Below are positions 54,058 to 62,904 of a DNA stretch of 64,000 bases, one piece after another. Every line of letters starts with the position of its first letter. The stretch's first letter is position 1. Below the pieces are notes generated by a model. The model did not search any database. It saw only the letters and a list, made by a program, of their open reading frames with translations, and was not told where the DNA came from. A program made the position numbers and the translations under genes. This stretch comes from Leifsonia sp. NPDC080035 (GTDB lineage: Bacteria; Actinomycetota; Actinomycetes; Actinomycetales; Microbacteriaceae): assembly GCF_040050925.1 (NCBI RefSeq), contig NZ_CP157390.1:2852001-2916000 (forward strand). The letters run 5' to 3'.

Positions 54058-55395
54058 TCAGGACGCGCGGAGCAGACGCTCGTAGAAGCGGATGCCGAGC
54101 AGCCACGTGGCGACGTGGATGCGCTCGTCGCGCGCGTGCAGCGTCCCGCGCTCCTCGGCGCTCATCTCGAACGGGGTGAACCGGTACACCGCGTCGGCGA
54201 TCGCCGTGTAGTGCCGGCCGTCGCTCGCGCCGAGCATGATGTATGGCGTCACGATCGCCCGGGGATGCACCGCTGCGATCGCGCCGGCCAGCCGGTCCCA
54301 CTCCGGCCCGGAGCTGGGGGAGACCGGCGAGGGCTCGCTCGGGTCGACGGCCTGGATGCGCACCTGCGGGTCGCGGATCGCCTTCCGCAAGTGCTCGAGC
54401 GTCTCTGCGACAGACGAGCCGACGGCGATGCGCACGTTCACGACCGCCTCCGCGGTCTCCGGCAGGGCGTTCGCGGCGAGGCTGCCGCTCAGCTGCGTCA
54501 CAGCCGTGGTCGTGCGCACGATCGCCCGTGTCTCGTCGCCGAGCCGCGCGAAGACGGCGCGCAGCAGCGGCTGCAGCCTCCGCGCGCGCACGAAGACGGC
54601 GCGGAGCGGCCCGGTCGCGTGCGCACCGAGCGTCTCGACCATGCGGAGGTTCGTCTCGCTCAGGCGCGCGGGGAACGGCTTGGCGTTCATACGGGTGATG
54701 GCGCGCGCGAGTCGCACGGTCGCGGTCATCCTCGGGGGAGTGGAGGCGTGCCCGCCGCGCTGCTCGACGGTGAGCCGCACGCTCGTGATGCCCTTTTCGC
54801 TCACCCCGGCGACCGCGATCGGCGCGGCCACGCCGGGGAAGATTCGCTCGACGACGGCGCCGCCCTCGTCAAGAACGAACCCGGGCCGCACCCCGCGGTC
54901 GCGGAGGGCGGCGACGAGGGCCTGAGCGCCCGAGCCGACGGTCTCCTCGTCGTGCCCGAAGCTGAGGTAGACGTCGTTCGCAGGGACGAAGCTGTCGGCG
55001 ACGAGCGCCTCCACCGCCTCCAGGATCGCGACGACCGCGCCCTTGTCGTCGAGCGTGCCTCGTGCCCACAGCAGCCGTTCGGCGCCGGAGCCGGTCAGCT
55101 CCGCGGCGAACGGGGGATGCGTCCAGCCGTCGTCGGTGGCGGGAACGACGTCGTAGTGCGCCATCAGCACGGTCGGCGCGCCGTCGCCGCTGCCCGGCCA
55201 GCGGTACAGCAGGGAGTGCCCGTGCTGCTCGCGCTCGAGTGCACCGTGCAGGGCGGGGTAGAGCGCAGGCAGAGTCTCGATGAACCGGTCGAACGCGGCC
55301 CAGTCCGTCTCGTCCACGTCGTTGCGGGACATGGTCGGGATGCGCAGCAGCGTGCGGAAGCGCTCGAGCGCGGCCTCGTCCCGCGCGTCGCTCAC
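54058..55395 (-). CDS. M20 family metallopeptidase
   Basis: 445 aa zinc-dependent peptidase/deacylase. Metal ligands are visible: MAHYDVVP, ARGTLDDKGAV, GHDEETVGSGA with the Glu base, and the C-terminal LGASDGRHYTAIADAVYRFTPF. The dimerisation domain includes QRGGHASTPP. Likely dipeptidase or acylase. The GTG start at 55395 overlaps the macro-domain stop (GTGA), so it is in one operon with it. Confidence 0.93.
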   Translation of the reverse strand: MSDARDEAALERFRTLLRIPTMSRNDVDETDWAAFDRFIETLPALYPALHGALEREQHGHSLLYRWPGSGDGAPTVLMAHYDVVPATDDGWTHPPFAAELTGSGAERLLWARGTLDDKGAVVAILEAVEALVADSFVPANDVYLSFGHDEETVGSGAQALVAALRDRGVRPGFVLDEGGAVVERIFPGVAAPIAVAGVSEKGITSVRLTVEQRGGHASTPPRMTATVRLARAITRMNAKPFPARLSETNLRMVETLGAHATGPLRAVFVRARRLQPLLRAVFARLGDETRAIVRTTTAVTQLSGSLAANALPETAEAVVNVRIAVGSSVAETLEHLRKAIRDPQVRIQAVDPSEPSPVSPSSGPEWDRLAGAIAAVHPRAIVTPYIMLGASDGRHYTAIADAVYRFTPFEMSAEERGTLHARDERIHVATWLLGIRFYERLLRAS

Positions 55396-55919
55396 TCGCC
55401 AGCCGCCGTGCGGAAGGCGCGGAGCGCGTCCTCGTTGAACAGCACGAACCGCACCAGCTCCACCGAGCCGACGCCGGAGGAGAGCACCGCGCGCACGGTG
55501 CTCACCGCGACGCGTGCGGCGTCGTCCATCGGCCAGCCGTAGATCCCGGCGGAGATGGCGGGGAAGGCGACCGTGACGGCGCCGAGCTCGCGCGCGACAC
55601 GGAGGGACGACCGGTACGCGTTCTGCAGCAGCGGTGTGCGGTCCTCCCGCTCGGCGTACACCGGCCCGACGGTGTGGATGACCCATTGCGCGTCGAGGTC
55701 GCCGGCGGTCGTCGCGACCGCCTGGCCCGTCGGCAGCCCGTCGGGCAGCGTCGTCGCCCGCAGCTCGCGGCAGGCCTCCAGGATGGCCGGCCCGCCGCGG
55801 CGGTGGATCGCACCGTCGACCCCGCCGCCGCCCAGCAGCGAGCTGTTGGCCGCGTTGACGATCGCGTCGACGCTCTGGTCGGTGATGTCGCCACGGACGA
55901 TCTCGATCGGGTCCGACAT
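55392..55919 (-). CDS. Macro-domain protein, O-acetyl-ADP-ribose deacetylase-like
   Basis: 175 aa. IEIVRGDITDQSVDAIVNAANSSLLGGGGVDGAIHR is the MacroD/YmdB signature with the catalytic Asp in GGVDGAIH; VAFPAISAGIYGWPMD is the second ADP-ribose loop. Hydrolyses O-acetyl-ADP-ribose or protein ADP-ribose. It starts two bases after the csoR stop codon, forming a csoR-macro-M20 operon. Confidence 0.93.
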   Translation of the reverse strand: MSDPIEIVRGDITDQSVDAIVNAANSSLLGGGGVDGAIHRRGGPAILEACRELRATTLPDGLPTGQAVATTAGDLDAQWVIHTVGPVYAEREDRTPLLQNAYRSSLRVARELGAVTVAFPAISAGIYGWPMDDAARVAVSTVRAVLSSGVGSVELVRFVLFNEDALRAFRTAAGE

Positions 55920-55921
55920 CC

Positions 55922-56200
55922 TCAGCCCCGGTTGTTCGAGAGCTCGTAGACCTTGAGCAGTTCAAGGATCGCGTCGTCGCGCTGACTGCCGCCCTCCTCG
56001 AACATCTCCGAGACGTGGGTCTTCAGATGGTTCTCGACCAGCAGCTTGTTGAGCGAGCCGAGCGACTTCTGGATGGCCAGCGACTGGGTGATGATGTCGA
56101 CGCAGTAGTCCTCGTTCTCGATCATCTTCTCGAGCCCGCGCAGCTGTCCTTCGAGGATCCGCGTGCGGTGCATGGCGCGCTTCTTGATGTCTGCGATCAC
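55922..56200 (-). CDS. CsoR/RcnR family metal-sensing repressor
   Basis: 92 aa all-helical tetrameric repressor. RTRILEGQLRGLEKMIENE and the metal ligand region CVDIITQSLAIQKSLGSL...NHLKTHV match CsoR. Ligands are Cys33, His58 and His62; copper sensors have Cys at the third position, so this is a C-H-H set as in nickel/cobalt or formaldehyde sensors of the family. GTG at 56200 is chosen because the CsoR-type operator (56226-56242) would otherwise be inside the gene. No metal transporter gene is adjacent. Confidence 0.9.
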   Translation of the reverse strand: MIADIKKRAMHRTRILEGQLRGLEKMIENEDYCVDIITQSLAIQKSLGSLNKLLVENHLKTHVSEMFEEGGSQRDDAILELLKVYELSNNRG

Positions 56201-56225
56201 CCCCTCAGGATACCGCGGATACGCG

Positions 56226-56242
56226 TATACCCCTCTGGGGTA
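56226..56242. promoter_or_regulatory. CsoR-type operator
   Basis: TATACCCCTCTGGGGTA: arms TACCCC (56228-56233) and GGGGTA (56237-56242) around TCT. This G/C-tract palindrome is the operator class of CsoR proteins. It is 26 bp upstream of the csoR start, suggesting autoregulation. Confidence 0.75.
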
Positions 56243-56264
56243 GCCGCATCTCGCCTTGGTATAC

Positions 56265-56279
56265 ATGACGAATCGTCAT
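56265..56279. promoter_or_regulatory. Palindrome ATGACG-AAT-CGTCAT
   Basis: A perfect 6-bp inverted repeat in the gap between csoR and the RbsD/FucU-like gene, beyond the CsoR operator. Possibly a second regulator site or part of a promoter region; no matching regulator identified. Confidence 0.4.
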
Positions 56280-56348
56280 ATTCTGGAAGCGACACGCTCG
56301 CTTATCAGAATCGGTATGCCGCGCGCGGGATTCTCCGCGGCGCGTCGA

Positions 56349-56377
56349 TCCCCCTCCCCCTAACGGGGGGTGGGGGA
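56349..56377 (+). terminator. G/C-tract hairpin in leader of RbsD/FucU-like gene
   Basis: CCCCC-T-CCCCC (56350-56360) pairs with GGGGG-T-GGGGG (56366-56376) around TAACG, with one central T-T mismatch; T56349 also pairs with A56377. It lies about 70 bp before the gene start and could be an attenuator or block read-through. No U tract follows. Confidence 0.45.
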
Positions 56378-56447
56378 GGACATACCGTCGGGTCTATCCT
56401 CCTCAACAGGGGTTGAGAAATATTCGTTTTACAGGAAAGGCCCGACT

Positions 56448-56876
56448 TTGCTGAAGAACCTCAGCCCGCTGCTGTCCGGTGCGCTCTTGAGCGCCCTGGA
56501 CGCCATGAAAGACGGCGACACGCTTACCCTCGTCGGCAGCGGGTATCCGGAAGAAGCACTCACTGCACCACTCGTCCACCTGGGGGAGGACGTCACCACG
56601 GAGGCCGCAGCCGAAGCGATCCTCAGTGTCTTCCCGCTCGCCACCGCCGACCCGTCGCCGATCGTCTTCCTGGACCTCGCCGACGAGCCGTACGAGGTCC
56701 CGGATGTCGCGTTCGCCGTCAACGGCATCGCGTCCGACGCGGAACTGCGCCGCATCCCGATGACCCGCCTGGAGCTCGACCCGTTCGTCGAGCTCGCCTC
56801 CCGATCCGCCGTGTTCGTCAGCGTCGGATCGGACGCTCCGCCCTGCGCATTCCTGTTCAGACGGGGCGCGCTCTAG
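56448..56876 (+). CDS. RbsD/FucU-like protein lacking mutarotase residues
   Basis: 142 aa. MLKNLSPLLSGALLSALDAM aligns directly with the N-terminus of FucU-type sugar mutarotases. The start is TTG at 56448, 7 nt after GGAAAGG. Hallmark residues are changed: the catalytic His of GHGDE is Asp22 (KDGDT), SDAHFP is VGSGYP and the C-terminal YGNILLKKGV is PCAFLFRRGAL. So it keeps the fold but probably not the mutarotase activity. No sugar transport genes are adjacent. Confidence 0.75.
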   Translation: MLKNLSPLLSGALLSALDAMKDGDTLTLVGSGYPEEALTAPLVHLGEDVTTEAAAEAILSVFPLATADPSPIVFLDLADEPYEVPDVAFAVNGIASDAELRRIPMTRLELDPFVELASRSAVFVSVGSDAPPCAFLFRRGAL

Positions 56877-56950
56877 CAGCACACGTTCGCCGCCGGGGGT
56901 GCACCGCCCCGGCGGCGAACGCGTGTCCGGGGGCCGGATAGGGTTGAGGG

Positions 56951-57286
56951 GTGCCGTACACGCCCCAGCAACCCGCATACAGCCGCGCCGCACTGGCGCC
57001 CGGGATGCTCGGAGCGCTCGTGCTGCTGTTCGGACTCGCTCTCGCCGGCTGGTACACCTGGGTGCTGTACGCCGTCAGCATCCTCGCCCTGATCCTCTGC
57101 GTGTTCGCGTGGCAGGCGAAGAAGCGCTGGTGGCTGGCCGGACTCATCCCGATCGCGGTGCTCTGGAACCCGATCTGGCCGATCCCGGGACTGACTCCCG
57201 TGCTGCCGCTCATCAGCCTCGCCGCGGCCGTCGTCTTCGTGGTCGCGGGGCTCCGCATCAAGGTGCCGACCGACACTCGTCGCTGA
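56951..57286 (+). CDS. Small membrane protein (DUF6804-like)
   Basis: 111 aa with four hydrophobic segments (MLGALVLLFGLALAGWYTWV, YAVSILALILCVFAW, WWLAGLIPIAVLWNP, LISLAAAVVFVVAGL) and a Trp/Pro-rich loop (LWNPIWPIPGLTP) that is a recurrent feature of this small-membrane-protein family. GTG start with TAGGGT ending 6 nt upstream (leaderless). Function unknown. Confidence 0.8.
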   Translation: MPYTPQQPAYSRAALAPGMLGALVLLFGLALAGWYTWVLYAVSILALILCVFAWQAKKRWWLAGLIPIAVLWNPIWPIPGLTPVLPLISLAAAVVFVVAGLRIKVPTDTRR

Positions 57287-57469
57287 CGCACCCCGAACGG
57301 CCCGCGGTGGGATAAAATGGGTGCTGCGCGGCCGTCCTGTGCCGCGTCCCCGGCGTTCCACGACGCGCGGGCGGGCCCGCTCGGTGCCCCTCCCGCCGCC
57401 TGCGCCGGCCCTCACGCCCCACCGGCGCCGCGCCTGATGGCCAGTTCGCGGTACATCCACTGGAGGACC

Positions 57470-59623
57470 ATGTCTCGTTCGGGTCAGCGCAGCGCGTCCC
57501 GCCCACCGCAGCGTCGCAACCGTCACGCCAACAACGACGGCCTCATCCCCGTGCTCGCCCGCAAGGTGCGCGAGGTGGAGGCGAAGGCGACCGACGGCAA
57601 GAAGCTCGGCCCGACCAACCGGACGAAGTTCCAGGTCATCGCCTTCCTCATGCGCGAGGAGCGGGCGCGGGCCAAGTCCGACCCCGACCTCACCGACGCC
57701 GCCCGCGCCGAGCAGCTGAAGCGGCTGGACGGCATCGCGACCATCCTCGCCAAGACGGCCGCCCGCGACACCTCCCTCATCTCGCTGCTGGAGAGCGAGT
57801 CGCCGCCCACCGCGACGGCGCAGAAGATGCGCCGCGACTGGCTCCTCGAGTCCGGCACGGAGCTGAGCCCGGACGACCTGATCATCACGGTGGAGCGGCC
57901 GGTCGCCCAGGAGAGCGTGCTGCCCCCCGAGCTCGCGCAGAAGCAGGTGGTGCCGCAGTCCGTCAAGGCGCGCCAGCTCTCCAACCCGTTCCTTGCCCCC
58001 GACCTCAGCAGGCTGGCCCCTGCGGCGCCGACGCCGCGCCGGCGGCTGGACTCGTGGGAGCTGCTCGGGCCGCTGTTCAAGTCGTTCGAGTACGGCGCGG
58101 GCGGCCAGGCGGCGAGCATGGAGCTTCCGCCCGCTCCCGTGATCGACCGCTACTCGCCTCCCGGTCTCGAGCTCATGCACCACCAGTCGCGGTTCCTGGA
58201 GAGCGTCCGTCAGGGCCACCGCACGTTCCTGCTCGCCGACGAGCCGGGGCTCGGCAAGACCGCGCAGTCGGTGCTCGCGGCCTCCGTCGCCGGCGCGTAC
58301 CCGCTGCTCGCGGTCGTCCCCAACGTCGTGAAGATGAACTGGGCGCGCGAGGTCGAGCGCTGGACGCCGCACCGCCGGGCCACCGTCATCCACGGCGACG
58401 GTGAGGGACTGGACGCGTTCGCCGACATCGTCGTCGTCAACTACGAGGTGCTGGACCGGCACCTGTCCTGGCTGAGCACGCTCGGATTCAAGGGCATGGT
58501 GGTCGACGAGGCGCACTTCATCAAGAACCTGCACTCGCAGCGCTCCCGCCTGGTGCTCGGCCTCGCGGACGCGATCCGCGAGAAGACCGTGGACCCGCTG
58601 CTCATCGCGCTGACCGGCACGCCGCTGATCAACGACATCGACGACTTCAAGGCCATCTGGCAGTTCCTCGGCTGGATCGACGGGGACCGCCCCACCGCCG
58701 AGCTCATGGAGAGCCTGGAGGAGTCCGGCCTCACCCCGGCCGACTTCGGCTTCTACGCCGCGGCGCGCGAGTCCGTGATCGACATGGGCATCGTCCGTCG
58801 CCGGAAGCTCGACGTGGCAGCGGACCTGCCGAGCCGGCGCGTCGTCGACCTGCCGGTCGAGCTGGACGACGACCTCGGTCGCTCCGTCCGTCAGGCCGAG
58901 AAGGAGCTGGCCGCGCGCCTGGTGGCCCGCTTCCACCGCGCCGCTGCGGCCGGGCGTCCCGACTCGTTCGACGGCGACGACGAGGCGCACCGCAGGCACC
59001 TCATCCGGCTGGTCGCGCAGTCGGAGCTGGAGGAGTCGAAGTCGGCCAAGACCGGCGACAACGTCTTCACGATGGTCCGCAAGATCGGTCAGGCGAAGGC
59101 GGGGCTGGCGTCCGACTACACGGCGCAGCTCGCCCGCTCGGTCGGCAAGGTGGTCTTCTTCGCCAAGCACATCGACGTGATGGATGCGGCGGAGGAGGCG
59201 TTCGCCGCCCGCGACCTCAAGACGATCTCGATCCGCGGGGACCAGACCGCCATCGCGCGGCAGAAGGAGATCGACGCTTTCAACAACGACCCGGAGGTCT
59301 CGGTCGCGGTCTGCTCGCTCACGGCGGCCGGAGTCGGGCTCAACCTGCAGGCGGCGTCGAACGTCGTGCTCGCCGAGCTGTCGTGGACGGCCGCCGAGCA
59401 GACGCAGGCGATCGACCGCGTGCACCGCATCGGTCAGGAGGAGCCGGTCACCGCGTGGCGGATCATCGCCGCGCAGACGATCGACTCCAAGATCGCCGAG
59501 CTCATCGACGCCAAGCAGGGACTCGCGGCGCGCGCCCTCGACGGCAGCGACGTCGAGGTCGGCTCGGCGGACTCGGTGCAGCTGGACGCGCTCATCCACC
59601 TGCTCGAGGACGCGCTGGCCTGA
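57470..59623 (+). CDS. SNF2-type DEAD/DEAH helicase
   Basis: 717 aa. An N-terminal basic region of about 170 residues is followed by a two-lobed SNF2 ATPase: motif I DEPGLGKTAQ at 257-264, motif II VVDEAHFIKN near 346, motif III ALTGTPLIND, and in lobe 2 CSLTAAGVGLNLQAAS and QAIDRVHRIGQ. ATG at 57470 follows GGAGG; open frame upstream to 57317 is judged untranslated. Role probably DNA translocation in repair or chromosome maintenance; no defence genes flank it. Confidence 0.92.
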   Translation: MSRSGQRSASRPPQRRNRHANNDGLIPVLARKVREVEAKATDGKKLGPTNRTKFQVIAFLMREERARAKSDPDLTDAARAEQLKRLDGIATILAKTAARDTSLISLLESESPPTATAQKMRRDWLLESGTELSPDDLIITVERPVAQESVLPPELAQKQVVPQSVKARQLSNPFLAPDLSRLAPAAPTPRRRLDSWELLGPLFKSFEYGAGGQAASMELPPAPVIDRYSPPGLELMHHQSRFLESVRQGHRTFLLADEPGLGKTAQSVLAASVAGAYPLLAVVPNVVKMNWAREVERWTPHRRATVIHGDGEGLDAFADIVVVNYEVLDRHLSWLSTLGFKGMVVDEAHFIKNLHSQRSRLVLGLADAIREKTVDPLLIALTGTPLINDIDDFKAIWQFLGWIDGDRPTAELMESLEESGLTPADFGFYAAARESVIDMGIVRRRKLDVAADLPSRRVVDLPVELDDDLGRSVRQAEKELAARLVARFHRAAAAGRPDSFDGDDEAHRRHLIRLVAQSELEESKSAKTGDNVFTMVRKIGQAKAGLASDYTAQLARSVGKVVFFAKHIDVMDAAEEAFAARDLKTISIRGDQTAIARQKEIDAFNNDPEVSVAVCSLTAAGVGLNLQAASNVVLAELSWTAAEQTQAIDRVHRIGQEEPVTAWRIIAAQTIDSKIAELIDAKQGLAARALDGSDVEVGSADSVQLDALIHLLEDALA

Positions 59624-59646
59624 GCCGGTGTGCGCCGAGTGACCGC

Positions 59647-59838
59647 CTAGGCGATCTCGGCGTCGTCGGGGTCGAGCGGGACGGGGCGTTCGTCGTCCGG
59701 GAGGATGCGGTCGTCCTCGTCCTCGTCCTCGTCGACCGGGAGGTCGTCGGGGTCGTGGACGACCGGCTCCGGCTCGTAGTCGCCCTCCTGCGCCTCGCGG
59801 AAGTCGTCGTCCTCCGGTTCGCGTTCGGTGTCGCTCAT
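59647..59838 (-). CDS. Very acidic small protein
   Basis: 63 aa, about half Asp and Glu (DLPVDEDEDEDDRILPDDERP) with several Pro, no hydrophobic core; likely disordered. The TACCCT box 6 nt before the ATG supports a real transcript start. Function unknown; it could be a shadow of the complementary frame, but the start signal favours a gene. Confidence 0.6.
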   Translation of the reverse strand: MSDTEREPEDDDFREAQEGDYEPEPVVHDPDDLPVDEDEDEDDRILPDDERPVPLDPDDAEIA

Positions 59839-59896
59839 GGCACGAGGGTACCGCGCGGCCGAACGGCCGTGAAGGGTGATCCGGACGGGTCGCTGG

Positions 59897-60526
59897 TCAG
59901 CGCCGGATGAGGCCCGCCTCGGTGGCCGCGGCCACCGCCGCCGTCCGAGACGAGACCCCGAGCTTGGTGAAGATGTGCACCAGGTGGGACTTCACGGTCG
60001 CCTCGCTGAGGAAGAGCTCCCTGGCGATCTGCGCGTTCGTCCGCCCGGCGGCGACCAGTGCGAGCACCTCGATCTCACGCGCGCTCGGGCGCGAGCCCTG
60101 CTCGTCCCGCCGCTCCTCCAGGCGTGCGGAGACCGCGGGAGCCAGCGCGGTCTCGCCCGCCGCGGCCGCCCGGACGCCGGCGACGAGCTCCGCGGGCGGC
60201 GCGTCCTTCAACAGATAGCCGCTGGCGCCGGCCTCGACGGCACCGAGGATGTCCGCATCGGTGTCGTAGTTCGTGAGCACGAGCACCGTCGGCGGCTCCG
60301 CGAGGCGGCGGAGCTCCCGGGTGGCGGCTGCCCCGTCGCCCGCCGCGCCCGCGCCGAACTGCAGGTCCATCAGCACCACGTCCGGCCGCAGCGTCCGCCC
60401 CAGCGCGACGGCCTCCTCCGGGGTCGCGGCCTCGCCGGCGACCTCCATGTCCGGCTCCGTCGCGAACAGGGCGCGCAGACCGGCCCGGACGACCGGGTGG
60501 TCGTCGGCGAGCAGCAGCCGGATCAT
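59897..60526 (-). CDS. Response regulator, NarL/LuxR type
   Basis: 209 aa. Receiver domain with the acidic pair in LLLADDHPVV, phosphoacceptor Asp54 in VLMDLQF, and Lys in GYLLKDAPP. The C-terminal LuxR-type HTH is SAREIEVLALVAAGRTNAQIARELFLSEATVKSHLVHIFTKLG-like (two segments read). Co-translated with the sensor kinase, whose stop overlaps its start. Target genes are not evident. Confidence 0.95.
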   Translation of the reverse strand: MIRLLLADDHPVVRAGLRALFATEPDMEVAGEAATPEEAVALGRTLRPDVVLMDLQFGAGAAGDGAAATRELRRLAEPPTVLVLTNYDTDADILGAVEAGASGYLLKDAPPAELVAGVRAAAAGETALAPAVSARLEERRDEQGSRPSAREIEVLALVAAGRTNAQIARELFLSEATVKSHLVHIFTKLGVSSRTAAVAAATEAGLIRR

Positions 60527-61716
60527 GCACCGCCTCCGATCGGCAGGGTGACGGCGACCGCTGTGCCGTGACCGGGCGCCGACTCGACGACGACGGCGCC
60601 GCCGAGGGCGGCCGCGCGCTCGCGCATGGCGCGCAGGCCGAAGGAGCCGGGATGTCGGGCGGCGTCCCCGGCGGACCCCGGGTCGAAGCCGCCGCCGTCG
60701 TCCACCACGTCCAGCGTCACCGCGTCCTCCATGTAGCTCAGGGTGAGCCCGGCGCTGCGGGCCCCGGCGTGCTGCACCACGTTCGCCAGCGACCCCTGCG
60801 CCGCCCGCAGCAGCGCGGTCTCGACCGGCATCGGCAGGGGAGCGGGATCGCCGCTCACCCGCACATCCACCCGGACGCCGCTCGCCCGGGTCGTCTGCTC
60901 GGCCAGCCGCTCCAGCGCGGCGGGGAGGGAGCGGTCATCCAGGGCGGGAGGGCTGAGCTCGCGGATGAACCGGCGGGTCTCCGCCAGGTCCGTCGCCGCG
61001 GTCTCCCTGGCGAGCCGGAGGGCGTCCAGCGCGGACGCGTCCGTCGTCGACCGCTCGGCGGCGTGCAGCAGCAGCTGGATGCTCGACAGTCCCTGCGCCA
61101 CCGTGTCGTGCAGCTCGCGCGCGAGCCGCTCCCGCTCGCCGAGGGTGCCGGCCTGCCGCTCGCTCGCCGCGAGCTGCTCCCTGGTCGCCACCAGGTCACG
61201 GATGAGTCGTTCGCGCTCCTGCGCCTCCCGGAACAGCGCCCGGTAGCCGAGCCCGATCGCGACGGCGACGCCCGCGCCGATCAGCGGACCGAGCACGCCG
61301 CCGGCGGTCCACCCCGAGTGCCCGGCGAAGAACAGCACGGCAGCGACCGTGAGGCACCCGACGGCGACGACGCTCCACGGCACGGGGAGCAGGTGCAGCG
61401 CGAGGAAGAAGAGGGGGAAGACCAGGAAGGTGGCGTCCGGGGTCAGCGCCGCGAGCACGATCCACTCCACGGTGAGCGCCGCGAGCCAGACCAGCCGGAA
61501 CGGCCCGCGCAGCCGCGACCGCAGCGGGCCGGCCACGGCATAGGTCGCCACGAAGAGCACGGAGACGCCGATCACGACGCCCTCCGGCGCCCAGCGGCCG
61601 GTGGCGGCGACGGAGACGCAGGATCGCACGAGGACGTAACCGGCGAGCCCGATCACGAGAGCGTGCAGGCCGACCCGCAGCGCGGTGAACACCGGCGTCA
61701 GGGCGGAGTGATTCAC
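60523..61716 (-). CDS. Two-component sensor histidine kinase, NarL-partner type
   Basis: 397 aa. About six hydrophobic segments fill residues 10-160 without a large extracytoplasmic domain. Then HisKA_3 with phosphorylated His203 in RLARELHDTVAQGLSS, and a HATPase domain (VVDDGGGFDPG, GLRAMRERAAALGG, GHGTAVAVTLP). It likely senses a membrane or intramembrane signal. GTG at 61716 with TAGGCT ending 6 nt upstream. Confidence 0.94.
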   Translation of the reverse strand: MNHSALTPVFTALRVGLHALVIGLAGYVLVRSCVSVAATGRWAPEGVVIGVSVLFVATYAVAGPLRSRLRGPFRLVWLAALTVEWIVLAALTPDATFLVFPLFFLALHLLPVPWSVVAVGCLTVAAVLFFAGHSGWTAGGVLGPLIGAGVAVAIGLGYRALFREAQERERLIRDLVATREQLAASERQAGTLGERERLARELHDTVAQGLSSIQLLLHAAERSTTDASALDALRLARETAATDLAETRRFIRELSPPALDDRSLPAALERLAEQTTRASGVRVDVRVSGDPAPLPMPVETALLRAAQGSLANVVQHAGARSAGLTLSYMEDAVTLDVVDDGGGFDPGSAGDAARHPGSFGLRAMRERAAALGGAVVVESAPGHGTAVAVTLPIGGGA

Positions 61717-61750
61717 TCCGCCAGCCTAAGGTGCGCTCCTGCGGGCCGGC

Positions 61751-62146
61751 TCAGCGCAGGGTGAAGACGAAGAACGGTCCGGTTTCGTCGTGGTGGATGC
61801 GCGCGTCGCCCGCGAAACCGGCGAAGTCGCCCGTTCCGGTGCCCGGCACGATGTGGCCGAACGCGGACGAATCGCCCGGGTGCTGCAGCGCACCGTGGTG
61901 GACGGTGAACGAACCGCTGCGGCCGTCCTCCAGGCGCCCGGTGACCCGCTCCGCCGCCAGGTAGCCGCGTCCGTCCTCCTCTGTGCCGGAGGAGACGAAG
62001 TGGGCGACGGAGTCGCCGACGAGGCCGTCGGTGTAGGTCTTGCGCATGATGACGGCGCCGACCCAGTCGCCGTTGATGCCCGGCAGCTCGACCGGCTCCC
62101 AGCCGGTGACCTCGAAGCGGGCGATGATCGTCGTGGCGGTGTCCAT
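61751..62146 (-). CDS. DUF3224 protein
   Basis: 131 aa, allene-oxide-cyclase-barrel-like beta protein: RTYTDGLVGDS-like turn (KTYTDGLVGDSVAHFVSS), GRSGSFTVHHGAL and FVFTLR match the DUF3224 family, of unknown function. TAGGCT ends 6 nt before the ATG, so it has its own leaderless promoter. Divergent from the CYTH gene. Confidence 0.85.
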   Translation of the reverse strand: MDTATTIIARFEVTGWEPVELPGINGDWVGAVIMRKTYTDGLVGDSVAHFVSSGTEEDGRGYLAAERVTGRLEDGRSGSFTVHHGALQHPGDSSAFGHIVPGTGTGDFAGFAGDARIHHDETGPFFVFTLR

Positions 62147-62221
62147 CCCCGCAGCCTACGGAGCGGTCGCCGCGTCCGCTTGTAATTTCGCGACAGCGCG
62201 GAAGTGGACTAGACAGGGGAC

Positions 62222-62848
62222 ATGCCGCACACCTCCCAGGTCGAGATCGAACGCAAGTACGACGTGGACGAGGAGACCCTCCCGCCCGCGCTCGTCGGCG
62301 TCGGCGCGATCGCGGTCGAGGGCGAGCCGACCACGGACGAGCTCGTCGCCACGTACTTCGACACCGCAGACCTGGACCTCGCCCGCGCGCACATCGCCGT
62401 TCGGGCCCGCAGCGGCGGCGGCGACGAGGGCTGGCACGTGAAGCTGCCGCCGGAGCAGGAGGGCCGGCGGGAGCTGCACTGGCCGCTCGGCGACGGGCGG
62501 ACACCGCCGTCCGAGCTCCTGGACGCCGTCCGCGAGCACACGCGCGCGGAGCGCACGCTGGAGCTGGCGCCGATCGCGCGCGTCCGGAACACCCGCGTCA
62601 CCGTCCTGCTGCAGGACGCCGCCGGCTTCGACCTGGCCGAGCTGTGCGACGACCACGTGAGCAGCGAGAACCTGCGCACCGGCCACCGGGACGCCTGGCG
62701 CGAGTGGGAGGTGGAGCTGCTGAGCGGCGCCCCCGACACCCGCGAGGGACGGACAGCGCTGCTCGACGGCATCGAAGCGCGCCTGCTGGAGGCGGGCGCC
62801 CGCCACGCCGCCTCCGCCTCGAAGCTCCAGCGCGCGCTCGGCCTCTGA
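62222..62848 (+). CDS. CYTH domain protein
   Basis: 208 aa triphosphate-tunnel metalloenzyme. The N-terminal ExExK motif is EIERKY at residues 8-13; TYFDTADLDLARAHIAVRAR, WHVKLP and FDLAELCDDHV continue the tunnel. Probable inorganic triphosphatase; no CHAD domain follows. AGGGGAC site before the ATG. Confidence 0.92.
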   Translation: MPHTSQVEIERKYDVDEETLPPALVGVGAIAVEGEPTTDELVATYFDTADLDLARAHIAVRARSGGGDEGWHVKLPPEQEGRRELHWPLGDGRTPPSELLDAVREHTRAERTLELAPIARVRNTRVTVLLQDAAGFDLAELCDDHVSSENLRTGHRDAWREWEVELLSGAPDTREGRTALLDGIEARLLEAGARHAASASKLQRALGL

Positions 62849-62904
62849 TCCGGCACCGCGCGCCTGCCAATACCACCGGACGGCGGGGGTCGTCCAGAGT
62901 GAAT

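Noticed and set aside
57317..57469. Longer N-terminus for the SNF2 helicase
   Set aside because: Upstream codons are Pro/Ala/His-rich without family similarity; ATG 57470 has a good GGAGG site.
56873..59599. 908-codon minus-strand open frame opposite the SNF2 helicase
   Set aside because: Antisense shadow; the plus-strand helicase has all its motifs and a ribosome binding site.
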